From: Candidatus Woesearchaeota archaeon
GTDB lineage: Archaea > Nanobdellota > Nanobdellia > Woesearchaeales > JAHWHD01
Assembly (NCBI GenBank): GCA_019323525.1
Contig: JAHWHD010000073.1
Span: 1 to 6,265, forward strand
Direction of reading: 5' to 3'
Length of the DNA: 6,265 bases
Shown here: positions 1 through 4,362 of the stretch, piece after piece
Numbering within the stretch: the first letter of the stretch is position 1
Layout of the letters: each line of letters starts with the position of its first letter
Program-made: the position numbers and the translations under genes
Notes under the pieces: model-generated
What the model was told of the DNA's origin: nothing
The model's input: only the letters and a program-made list of their open reading frames with translations
Database searches by the model: none

Positions 1-417
1 ATAGCTCTTGAACTCTAAACCGCCCCTGTCAATATTTTCGTCTCTTACCTTGAAAGTTATCCTTACCCTGTCGAACTTGTTGACTTCCAGATAGCTCGGA
101 TAAAAACCGCGGTCATCAGCTTCAACTGTGAATTCCTTTAAAGGAAGCTCTTTTTCTTTAGGTTCTTCTTCTACCTCTTCAGTCTCTTGTTGCTCTTCTT
201 CAGCTAAAGGCTCTGGTTCTTCTTCAGCTACTGACTCTGGCTCTGCTACAGGTTGCTCCTGCTCAACAACTGGTGCTGATTCATCCTCAACCACCTCGAC
301 AACAGGTTCCTTTAGAACTGGCTGAACCTGTTTTGGTTCAACTGGCTCAGCCTTTTCTCCGCAGCCATATACCAGAATCAAAGAAAGTATTAGTATCAAA
401 GCGATTATCTTTTTCAT
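1..417 (-). CDS. Lipoprotein with acidic linker and cupredoxin-like domain (partial, 3' end beyond left edge)
   Basis: The frame runs open from an ATG at 417-415 for 139 codons to base 1, so the C-terminus is missing. Residues 1-18 form a signal sequence (MKK then a hydrophobic core) ending in VYGC, a lipobox that makes Cys19 the probable lipidated residue. Residues about 21-95 are a Glu/Pro/Val-rich acidic spacer typical of surface lipoproteins. From about residue 97 the sequence (FTVEADDRGFYPS, then LEVNKFDRVRITF, then VRDENIDRGGLEF) resembles the first strands of the cupredoxin fold found in secreted archaeal blue-copper-like proteins. The Cys/His/Met copper ligands would lie beyond the edge, so metal binding cannot be judged. 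The start is supported by GGGTGAT three bases upstream and by a TATA box at 451-460. Likely an outward-facing membrane-anchored protein, possibly in electron transfer or copper handling; that role is inference. Confidence 0.8.
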   Translation of the reverse strand, partial: MKKIIALILILSLILVYGCGEKAEPVEPKQVQPVLKEPVVEVVEDESAPVVEQEQPVAEPESVAEEEPEPLAEEEQQETEEVEEEPKEKELPLKEFTVEADDRGFYPSYLEVNKFDRVRITFKVRDENIDRGGLEFKSY

Positions 418-420
418 AGT

Positions 421-460
421 ATCACCCTATACTGAATTTATTAACTAACATATATAAATT
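421..460 (-). promoter_or_regulatory. TATA box and Shine-Dalgarno site of the cupredoxin lipoprotein gene
   Basis: On the minus strand AATTTATATA (451-460) is a TATA-like box whose centre predicts a transcript start near 430. This leaves a leader of about 13 nt containing GGGTGAT (421-427), complementary to the 3' tail of archaeal 16S rRNA and three bases from the ATG. The intergenic region is shared with the divergent plus-strand gene. Confidence 0.6.
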
Positions 461-487
461 TTTTTATAAATTCTTATCTATATACCT

Positions 488-504
488 ATTTAAAACATAT
501 AAAA
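488..504 (+). promoter_or_regulatory. Candidate TATA box(es) for the P-loop gene
   Basis: Two overlapping AT-rich candidates are present, ATTTAAAA (488-495) and ATATAAAA (497-504). The second predicts transcription from about 526, giving a short leader before an ATG at 537 or 552. No Shine-Dalgarno sequence lies before any candidate start, so initiation may be leaderless or nearly so. Which box is used cannot be decided by eye. Confidence 0.4.
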
Positions 505-551
505 CAGTGTATAGAAATGCTTTTAAGCAGATTGTGATGTTTTTTTTTGTT

Positions 552-1085
552 ATGGAGATCATACCTGTTTCAGGAGGAAGGTGTTCTGGAAAAACAACTT
601 TTATCAATGAACTTGCTAGAAGGCAAAAGACTACAGTGCCAGAGTCTGCGCTTGCATTGATCGAGCAGGGAGTTTTTCCTTGGACTGACTTAGACTATTT
701 TATGACGCGGGCTTACAAGCTACAGATTGAGCAGGAGAGCAGTGCTTCTGGTAAAAGAGTATATTTAGATAGGTGCAAGATAGATAACCTGTTCCATTAT
801 CTTTGGTATGAACGAAGATTACCTGATGATCTAGAGAAAGAGGTTGATGAAGCAAGGTATGATTTTGTGCTTTTTCTTGACATGATGCCTAGGAAGTTCT
901 GGACAGTCACAGGTAATGGGGCTCCAAGGATGGGAAGTTATGATGAAGCTGAACAGCAGTTTAGAAAGATACGAGAGCTGTATGTAAAGTTAAAGCAGCC
1001 AATCATGAGGGTTCCTGTCATAGTACCTGTAAAAGATAGGGTTGATTATGCCTTCGAACTTCTAGAAGAATGCAAGAACTCCTAA
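552..1085 (+). CDS. AAA_28-type P-loop ATP-binding protein (small-molecule kinase-like)
   Basis: With the ATG at 552 this is a 177-residue protein that starts MEIIPVSGGRCSGKTT. That places a Walker A motif (GGRCSGKT, residues 8-15) directly after the first beta strand, as in the AAA_28/NadR-like kinase family. Other matching blocks are VPESALALIEQG (29-40), YLDRCKIDN (71-79, the family's D-R-x-x-x-D region), YDFVLFLDMMP (103-113), and the closing RELYVKLKQPIMRVP (141-155) with an Arg at 163. Family members are P-loop NTPases, some fused to or related to ribosylnicotinamide kinase; the substrate here is unknown. The frame extends upstream to a GTG at 507 and an ATG at 537, but those add a Phe-rich stretch coded by a T9 run that does not fit the fold. 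It converges on and overlaps the minus-strand membrane gene by 24 bp. Confidence 0.75.
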   Translation: MEIIPVSGGRCSGKTTFINELARRQKTTVPESALALIEQGVFPWTDLDYFMTRAYKLQIEQESSASGKRVYLDRCKIDNLFHYLWYERRLPDDLEKEVDEARYDFVLFLDMMPRKFWTVTGNGAPRMGSYDEAEQQFRKIRELYVKLKQPIMRVPVIVPVKDRVDYAFELLEECKNS

Positions 1086-1280
1086 GGTTCCGTGTACAAG
1101 CGCAAGGAGTATAGTTGCTATCGCCAAACGTTTATGATACATGAAAAGTTCACCGCGACCTTTGAAAACCTTATAGCCTAGGTATGCCGTGGTAAGTAAT
1201 AATAGTATTGTCATAATTCCTAGCCACATTATCAAGGGTTTGCCAAGAAGCTGGAAGTATGATATTGTGTTAAGTACCAT
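1062..1280 (-). CDS. Small two-helix membrane protein with heme-type His pair
   Basis: This 72-residue protein has two predicted membrane helices (about 16-37 and 51-72) joined by a short basic loop (KVFKGRGE). His49 lies at the start and His63 inside the second helix, a H-x13-H spacing like that of heme-binding helices in cytochrome b561/ferric-reductase-type proteins. One helix with two His cannot coordinate two hemes alone, so a homodimer or partner would be needed; heme binding is inference. It is the last gene of the redox operon. AGGTGA (1287-1292) contains the stop codon of the upstream reductase gene and lies six bases before its ATG, so the two are probably translationally coupled. 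Its 3' end overlaps the convergent P-loop gene by 24 bp, and no T-rich terminator follows. Confidence 0.72.
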   Translation of the reverse strand: MVLNTISYFQLLGKPLIMWLGIMTILLLLTTAYLGYKVFKGRGELFMYHKRLAIATILLALVHGTLGVLAFF

Positions 1281-1286
1281 TTTTAT

Positions 1287-1550
1287 TCACCTCTTTACAA
1301 ATAGACCGCACCAGCATTCTCCTTTCTCTTTCCAGTTTTTCTGGGGCTGGAAGTTACAGGGACACAGCAGTTCAAGGTCTCTCTCTTTTGTGCCGTCGCG
1401 CAGCCTGCAAGGGCAGAGTTTCAGGCCAAACATTTTTTCGTTCTCAAGAACTCCGTCAATGACCTCGAAAACATGCTTTTCATTGTTAAGCTTAAAGTCC
1501 TGGCCTTTGCAATAATCTTTCCATGCATCAAAAAGCTCTTGTTTGTTCAT
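1287..1550 (-). CDS. Ferredoxin:thioredoxin reductase-type catalytic subunit (4Fe-4S disulfide reductase)
   Basis: The 87-residue protein carries the three CxC motifs of the FTR catalytic (beta) family in order: CPC (46-48), CPC (63-65) and CWC (79-81), with a closing GLF. By alignment to the plant/cyanobacterial enzyme, Cys46, Cys63, Cys65 and Cys79 would hold the 4Fe-4S cluster, while Cys48 and Cys81 form the redox-active disulfide. The family takes electrons one at a time from ferredoxin-like donors to reduce protein disulfides in the cytoplasm. The spacings (14 and 13 residues) differ from the plant-type 16 and 8, and Trp80 replaces the His of the plant CHC motif. No FTR variable subunit is visible. 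The start overlaps the rubredoxin-like stop (ATGA), with AGTGAT three bases upstream. Its donor may be that neighbour rather than ferredoxin (inference). Confidence 0.9.
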   Translation of the reverse strand: MNKQELFDAWKDYCKGQDFKLNNEKHVFEVIDGVLENEKMFGLKLCPCRLRDGTKERDLELLCPCNFQPQKNWKEKGECWCGLFVKR

Positions 1551-1687
1551 CCTATCACTTTTATTGCTTCTTCTTTGTCAATCTCTACATACTTGTTTAC
1601 CTGTTTACATGTTGGACATGTCTCAGGGCCTGCTGCTCCGTAGTGTATGTCGTTGCAGACAGTGCATCTCCAGAATTTCTTATCCAT
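1547..1687 (-). CDS. Rubredoxin-like protein (46 residues)
   Basis: Reading the minus strand from the ATG at 1687 gives 46 codons ending in TGA at 1549-1547. WRCTVCNDIHYG and PETCPTCK supply two CxxC pairs (Cys8/Cys11 and Cys24/Cys27), the knuckles that hold one iron in rubredoxins. The 12-residue spacing matches the short rubredoxin domain at the C-terminus of rubrerythrin rather than a full 53-residue rubredoxin, and Lys follows the last Cys where Gly is usual. It probably works as a one-electron carrier in the cytoplasm, although a zinc ribbon cannot be excluded by sequence. The start overlaps the cytochrome b5 stop by 8 bp and has AGGTGAT (1692-1698) upstream. The stop overlaps the reductase ATG by 4 bp. 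This coupling suggests that it serves the reductase. Confidence 0.88.
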   Translation of the reverse strand: MDKKFWRCTVCNDIHYGAAGPETCPTCKQVNKYVEIDKEEAIKVIG

Positions 1688-1698
1688 TTAAATCACCT
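1551..1698 (-). promoter_or_regulatory. Internal Shine-Dalgarno sites of the redox operon
   Basis: AGGTGAT (1692-1698) sits four bases before the rubredoxin-like ATG, and AGTGAT (1554-1559) three bases before the reductase ATG. Both lie inside the preceding coding sequence. They match the GGAGGTGAT anti-SD complement and contrast with the site-free first gene, the usual archaeal split between leaderless first genes and SD-led internal genes. Confidence 0.6.
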
Positions 1699-2021
1699 AT
1701 ATAATAGTTCTTCAAAAGATCTCTTGCTCTTGTTGAATGGGGTTCACCAGAGCCCATCGGACGCGTCTCGTAAAGTTCTGTTGCATCGCTTCCGCAACCC
1801 TGTAACAAAGCCTGGCCTCCAGGGTGGCTTGGGATAAACTCTGTAACCTCGTACACCTTTCCATCTATCAATAGCCAGCAATCGTCAGCTGTAGAATGAT
1901 GGGATATTTGCTCGATACTAAAGGTCTGAGCGGGTGTAGTCTCATCTTCTGTTGTAGCTGGCTGGCATCCGAGAATCAACAAGATTGCAGTAAGGGTTGC
2001 CATTATGACTATTGTTTTCAT
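1680..2021 (-). CDS. Cytochrome b5-domain lipoprotein
   Basis: This 113-residue protein is the first gene of the redox operon. Residues 1-18 are a signal sequence ending in LILGC, a lipobox with Cys19 as probable lipid anchor, followed by a Thr/Glu/Pro linker (20-32). Residues 33-111 are a cytochrome b5 heme-binding domain: FSIEQISHHSTADDCWLLID, then the HPGG signature at 66-69 with His66 as one axial ligand. His95 in GEPHSTRA is the expected second ligand. Cys48 and Cys76 within the domain could form a disulfide outside the cell. The product should be an outward-facing, membrane-tethered one-electron carrier. A TATA box centred about 31 bp upstream of the ATG leaves a leader of only about 5 nt with no ribosome site, so translation is probably leaderless or nearly so. 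Confidence 0.92.
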   Translation of the reverse strand: MKTIVIMATLTAILLILGCQPATTEDETTPAQTFSIEQISHHSTADDCWLLIDGKVYEVTEFIPSHPGGQALLQGCGSDATELYETRPMGSGEPHSTRARDLLKNYYIGDLNG

Positions 2022-2048
2022 TTTAAGTCTTAGTTTTGGCTAATCAGC

Positions 2049-2056
2049 TTTATAAA
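2049..2056 (-). promoter_or_regulatory. TATA box of the redox operon
   Basis: A perfect TTTATAAA palindrome is centred about 31 bp upstream of the cytochrome b5 ATG at 2021, predicting a transcript start near 2026. No other promoter-like element is seen inside the operon, whose genes overlap or lie six bases apart, so all four genes probably form a single transcript. Confidence 0.65.
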
Positions 2057-2078
2057 CATTTCCAAAAACTAGGAAAAG

Positions 2079-2088
2079 ATTTAAAAAG
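2079..2088 (+). promoter_or_regulatory. TATA box of the tailed cold-shock protein gene
   Basis: ATTTAAAAAG, preceded by a purine-rich BRE-like AGGAAAAG, predicts transcription from about 2110 and a leader of about 48 nt that contains a hairpin and the ribosome site. It lies 23 bp from the divergent redox-operon TATA box, so the two promoters could interfere or share regulators. Confidence 0.55.
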
Positions 2089-2105
2089 AGGCGGTGTTTG
2101 CAGGC

Positions 2106-2132
2106 TGTTAATTGCCAGTAGGGCAATGAACA
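2106..2132 (+). promoter_or_regulatory. Hairpin in the 5' leader of the tailed cold-shock gene
   Basis: TGTT-A-ATTGCC (2106-2116) pairs with GGCAAT-G-AACA (2122-2132): ten base pairs, one A/G mismatch and a five-base loop AGTAG. It starts about where transcription is predicted to begin and ends 11 bases before GGAGG. Possible roles are a 5'-terminal stabilising stem or temperature-sensitive folding; neither can be shown from sequence alone. Confidence 0.5.
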
Positions 2133-2157
2133 ATAGTATAATTGGAGGATGAGTATA

Positions 2158-2454
2158 ATGGAAGGAAAAGTAAAATGGTTTAATAGGACAAAAGGCTACG
2201 GCTTTATTGAAGGAGAGGATGGACAAGAGTATTTTGTGCATCACAGCGCACTGCAAGGTGTAAGATTCATAAGAGAGAATGATAGAGTTTCATTTGAACC
2301 TGCTGAATCTGAAAGAGGTAAACAGGCTCAGAACGTCGCTTTGCTTCAGAAAGGTAGCGAAATAGAAGGCGGAGCTCCACGTAAAGCTCCAAGAGAACGG
2401 GCACCTGATGAAGAAGACATGGAAGAAGCTCCTGAAGAAGAACCTCAGGAATAA
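2158..2454 (+). CDS. Cold-shock-domain nucleic-acid-binding protein with charged C-terminal tail
   Basis: The 98-residue product begins with a complete cold-shock domain (about 1-66). It has MEGKVKWFN, RNP1 KGYGFI (12-17) and RNP2 YFVHH (25-29), plus the aromatic residues Trp7, Phe8, Tyr14, Phe16 and Phe26 that stack on single-stranded nucleic acid in CspA-type proteins. Residues 71-98 form a tail that is first basic (PRKAPRER) and then strongly acidic (DEEDMEEAPEEEPQE), an extension absent from the usual 65-70-residue proteins. An ATG nine bases upstream (2149) directly abuts the GGAGG at 2144-2148 and so is unlikely to be used. The ATG at 2158 has the nine-base spacing seen at the helicase gene, and it starts where the family starts. 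The likely role is an RNA chaperone in the cytoplasm. A T-rich stretch ends the gene. Confidence 0.9.
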   Translation: MEGKVKWFNRTKGYGFIEGEDGQEYFVHHSALQGVRFIRENDRVSFEPAESERGKQAQNVALLQKGSEIEGGAPRKAPRERAPDEEDMEEAPEEEPQE

Positions 2455-2526
2455 AACCAGTTATTTTTTTATATTTTTTTGTGTTTTTCTGTTTTTATAT
2501 TATCAAAAATTAAAAAAAATAAAACT
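2455..2526. terminator. Bidirectional T-tract terminator
   Basis: The 72 bases between convergent genes are almost wholly A/T. On the plus strand they include T7 and T7 runs followed by T5 runs, and on the minus strand A-run complements giving T8 and T5 runs. Archaeal RNA polymerase stops at such T-tracts without a GC hairpin, so this stretch can end both the cold-shock gene and the opposing secreted-protein gene. Confidence 0.7.
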
Positions 2527-3063
2527 TTAGACAGATTCTGAGTACATGAACCTATACCATGGCTTTTTCTCTACAACATTACCAGAAGCGTCCATCTCGA
2601 AACGTTTAGTTGCTTTGCCTTTGATAAAGCCAAGATACTTTACCTGTTCTTTGGCTCTTACCATGACTGCTCCAGTCTCTGCATCAACATCTGAAATCTC
2701 AAGTTCCTCAAACCTTTGCATACGTTCCTGGTACTTCTGCTGGAACATATCGATGTTCTGTTGAAGTCTCTGTCTTGCATTCTCGTTAGTAACTCTTCCA
2801 AGAGCCGTCTGTAAACCTGTCTGTAGATGGACCCTGTTCTGTTCTCGGATCTGGGTTGCTGTAGCCTGGTTCTGCTGCTGTTCAGATACCATAACAGGTT
2901 CAACATCTGCGCCTTGTTCAAGACCCTGGCCTGTTCCTTGGCCTGCTTCCTTTAACTCTGGCTGTTCAATGCCTGTACCTGGGTCATGGATACCCTGCGG
3001 ACCCTGGGCAATAGCCATGGATGCAAGAACTAGGACAACTAGTAATGCTAATAGTTTTTTCAT
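2527..3063 (-). CDS. Secreted Gln/Gly-rich protein of unknown function
   Basis: This is a 178-residue protein with a clear Sec signal peptide: MKK, a hydrophobic core, and AIA|Q with cleavage expected after residue 19. There is no lipobox Cys, so the mature form is released or held by other means. Residues 20-60 are low-complexity Gly/Gln/Glu/Pro (GPQGIHDPGTG, then GQGTGQGLEQG). Residues 61-120 are Gln/Arg/Glu-rich and probably a long helix or coiled coil. Residues 121-172 look like beta strands, ending in KYLGFIKGKATKRFEMDASG and a KKPWYRF block. There are no Cys residues. I associate the GPQGIHDPGTG style and the closing Lys-Pro-Trp with uncharacterised archaeal secreted proteins, without a function. 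AGGTGAT (3067-3073), three bases upstream, supports the start. Confidence 0.78.
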   Translation of the reverse strand: MKKLLALLVVLVLASMAIAQGPQGIHDPGTGIEQPELKEAGQGTGQGLEQGADVEPVMVSEQQQNQATATQIREQNRVHLQTGLQTALGRVTNENARQRLQQNIDMFQQKYQERMQRFEELEISDVDAETGAVMVRAKEQVKYLGFIKGKATKRFEMDASGNVVEKKPWYRFMYSESV

Positions 3064-3066
3064 ACT

Positions 3067-3105
3067 ATCACCTCTAAGAATGTTAAATCCCTAAGTATTT
3101 AAAAA
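3067..3105 (-). promoter_or_regulatory. TATA box and ribosome site of the secreted-protein gene, inside the NUDIX 3' end
   Basis: On the minus strand TTTTTAAATA (3096-3105) predicts transcription from about 3074, leaving a leader of about 10 nt with AGGTGAT at 3067-3073. The box overlaps the last codons and the stop (3099-3101) of the upstream NUDIX gene. No strong T-tract separates the two genes, so read-through from NUDIX is also possible. Confidence 0.5.
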
Positions 3106-3578
3106 CTTATCTCTCCAGGTTGTTCTCCTTTCAGAACCTTGTCAAGCATCTCAAGCTCTTCATAGATTCCAGCGATAAGGTCGTAGTTCTTTGCTTCGTC
3201 TAGAGTTACCCATACGTGCTCTGTCAGTGCAGGGCAAAGCCTGACATCTCCGTCTGCATGGTCAGCATACAAGCTTACGATAATAGTGGGTATTCCATCA
3301 GAACGTATGTATGATAGTGATGTAAGATAACGTATATTCTTAATCTTTAAGGCAGTCTCTTCCATGACCTCTCTTTTAAGAAGGTCTTCGAAAATGTTGT
3401 ACCAGTGATGTTCTGTATCCTTAGGACGTTCTGCATAGTCCTTTAGCTCAAGCTTACCGCCTGGAACTGTCCACTGGTTAGGAAAAGCTTTCTCGTCAGC
3501 TGAGCGTTTTGTGATCAAGAATTTACCATCTTTAACAACTATGCCTGTAACAACAAGGTAGTGTGCTTTTTGGTCCAT
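3099..3578 (-). CDS. NUDIX hydrolase with an insertion in the Nudix box
   Basis: From the ATG at 3578 this is a 159-residue protein. Residues 6-30 (HYLVVTGIVVKDGKFLITKR) and QWTVPGGKLE (35-44) are the usual start of the NUDIX fold. REVMEET (69-75) is the metal-binding core REUxEE that hydrolyses nucleoside-diphosphate-linked substrates using Mg2+ or Mn2+. The box normally spans 23 residues; here about 17-20 extra residues (about 46-64, including HHWYN) separate GGKLE from REVMEE, and Ala replaces the Gly after EET. Similar WYN-containing insertions occur, as I recall, in a NUDIX subfamily, so the enzyme may well be active; substrate unknown. The frame extends 19 codons upstream to 3635, but a TATA box centred 26 bp before 3578 makes that segment promoter DNA and the gene leaderless. 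Confidence 0.88.
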   Translation of the reverse strand: MDQKAHYLVVTGIVVKDGKFLITKRSADEKAFPNQWTVPGGKLELKDYAERPKDTEHHWYNIFEDLLKREVMEETALKIKNIRYLTSLSYIRSDGIPTIIVSLYADHADGDVRLCPALTEHVWVTLDEAKNYDLIAGIYEELEMLDKVLKGEQPGEISF

Positions 3579-3599
3579 AGAGTGCTGAGTAATTTTGAT

Positions 3600-3608
3600 G
3601 TTTATAAG
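3600..3608 (-). promoter_or_regulatory. TATA box of the NUDIX gene
   Basis: CTTATAAAC on the minus strand is centred 26 bp upstream of the ATG at 3578, so transcription is predicted to begin at the start codon itself. No Shine-Dalgarno sequence is seen, consistent with a leaderless mRNA. Confidence 0.6.
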
Positions 3609-3638
3609 TTTTATTATAGAATAAGACTTAAGCAATAT

Positions 3639-3652
3639 AAAAAAAGGAAAAA
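3639..3652 (-). terminator. T-tract terminator after the unrecognised 188-residue gene
   Basis: The minus strand reads TTTTTCCTTTTTTT immediately after the TAA stop at 3655-3653. This should end the upstream transcript just before the NUDIX promoter. Confidence 0.55.
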
Positions 3653-4219
3653 TTATCTTGGGCAGGCAAGACCTGCTGTTACAGCCCTAATCTCAGGTGC
3701 ATAAGTCCTGTGGAAATCAGATTCTAAACCGTGCTCGTCAAGGAGTCCATCAATAATGGATTTATTCAGGATGTATAACAAAGATTCAGCGTTTACATTC
3801 TGGTCGAAACCATTACATTCATTTTGTCTCATACGCGCGATTGAGTCTTTGAATTCTGTTTTTGCCTTGTCTAGAATCTTTGAAAGTTCTGACTGGCTAA
3901 CAGGACGGACCATGCTACGGAAAGGACGTGTCTCTGGAAAATATACCTGTCCATTATACTCATCAAGAAGCATCTCTGTAAGCTTGTCCCTTAAAGGAGC
4001 ACTGTATTCCATTAGACCTTCATTATTACCTTGAGCACACCAACCACGCATAACTAGTTTGAAAGCTAGTGGGATGTTGGGGTCCTCAAAGAATCTCTCG
4101 AAATCGCATGAAGTACGGAATCTCATAAGCTGTCTTGTCTCTTTATCATAAAACGCGTTCAAAGGTTCCATATTTACCTTTCTAGGTGTCTTGAATAGAT
4201 ATTTGTCTCTCATTTTCAT
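3653..4219 (-). CDS. Unrecognised 188-residue soluble protein
   Basis: I do not recognise this protein. It has no signal peptide or membrane helix and looks mainly alpha-helical, with charged residues spread evenly. Noticeable blocks are MRFRTSCDFERFFEDP (32-47), KLVMRGWCAQGNNEG (54-68), NGQVYFPETRPFRSMVRP (89-106) and a helical LSKILDKAKTEFKDS (112-126). Cys residues at 38, 61, 135 and 186 are not paired in a metal-binding pattern. Codon use looks like that of its neighbours and the frame is intact, so it is probably a real gene. A TTTATAAA box (4238-4245) lies 22-28 bp upstream of two in-frame ATGs (4219 and 4213), so the mRNA is probably leaderless with either start. It is divergent from the helicase operon, and a T-tract follows it. 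Confidence 0.7.
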   Translation of the reverse strand: MKMRDKYLFKTPRKVNMEPLNAFYDKETRQLMRFRTSCDFERFFEDPNIPLAFKLVMRGWCAQGNNEGLMEYSAPLRDKLTEMLLDEYNGQVYFPETRPFRSMVRPVSQSELSKILDKAKTEFKDSIARMRQNECNGFDQNVNAESLLYILNKSIIDGLLDEHGLESDFHRTYAPEIRAVTAGLACPR

Positions 4220-4237
4220 ATATGAAAATAATGGAGA

Positions 4238-4245
4238 TTTATAAA
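4238..4245 (-). promoter_or_regulatory. TATA box of the unrecognised gene
   Basis: TTTATAAA is preceded on the minus strand by a purine-rich BRE-like GCGAAAAG and is placed for transcription starting at or next to the ATGs at 4219/4213. Because the box is a perfect palindrome it could also direct weak plus-strand transcription from about 4268. Confidence 0.55.
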
Positions 4246-4246
4246 C

Positions 4247-4289
4247 TTTTCGCTTTCGTTGTCACTGTTTAGTGACTACCAAGCGAAGA
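4247..4289. repeat. Imperfect inverted repeat between divergent promoters
   Basis: The inner arms GTCACT (4261-4266) and AGTGAC (4271-4276) are perfect around GTTT. The outer arms TTCGCTT (4249-4255) and AAGCGAA (4281-4287) are also perfect and are extended by one A-T and one G-T pair at the outer end. Between them G4258-C4279 and T4259-A4278 can pair. The repeat lies between the TATA box of the unrecognised gene and that of the helicase, outside both predicted transcripts. An operator for a dimeric regulator or a small structured RNA are both possible. Confidence 0.6.
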
Positions 4290-4308
4290 ATTTGTATTTG
4301 TCCGTAAG

Positions 4309-4319
4309 CTTTAAATACT
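4309..4319 (+). promoter_or_regulatory. TATA box of the helicase-cold-shock operon
   Basis: CTTTAAATACT predicts transcription from about 4340, leaving a leader of roughly 97 nt before the helicase ATG. This is the longest leader in the window and holds a hairpin and a small upstream reading frame. Confidence 0.55.
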
Positions 4320-4362
4320 ACCCCAATTAAACCTGAAATAATAAGAAGACAAGCATAAGGAG

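Noticed and set aside
128..325. Plus-strand frame rich in Ser/Gly/Thr (65 codons)
   Set aside because: It is the antisense shadow of the Glu/Pro-rich linker of the minus-strand lipoprotein, whose Glu and Gln codons read as Ser-type codons on the other strand; it has no fold or ribosome site.
507..551. Upstream GTG (507) and ATG (537) as starts of the P-loop gene
   Set aside because: They add a Phe-rich segment coded by a T9 run before the first beta strand of the fold, and neither has a ribosome site. Not excluded by sequence alone.
1189..1837. Two plus-strand frames opposite the redox operon
   Set aside because: The minus strand carries clear CxC, CxxC and HPGG motifs in coupled genes here; the plus-strand products look like random translations.
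2149..2157. ATG at 2149 as start of the tailed cold-shock gene
   Set aside because: It directly abuts GGAGG with no spacer, while the ATG at 2158 has a nine-base spacing and matches the family N-terminus.
2050..2256. Minus-strand frame across the divergent promoters
   Set aside because: It covers two TATA boxes and the antisense of the cold-shock domain; no motif supports it.
2546..2921. Frames overlapping the secreted Gln-rich protein on both strands
   Set aside because: They are shadows; the 178-residue frame has the signal peptide, ribosome site and promoter.
3579..3635. N-terminal extension of the NUDIX protein
   Set aside because: The AT-rich segment contains a TATA box centred exactly 26 bp before the internal ATG.
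3756..4034. Plus-strand frame opposite the unrecognised gene
   Set aside because: No promoter, ribosome site or recognisable motif; the minus-strand frame spans it with its own promoter and terminator.
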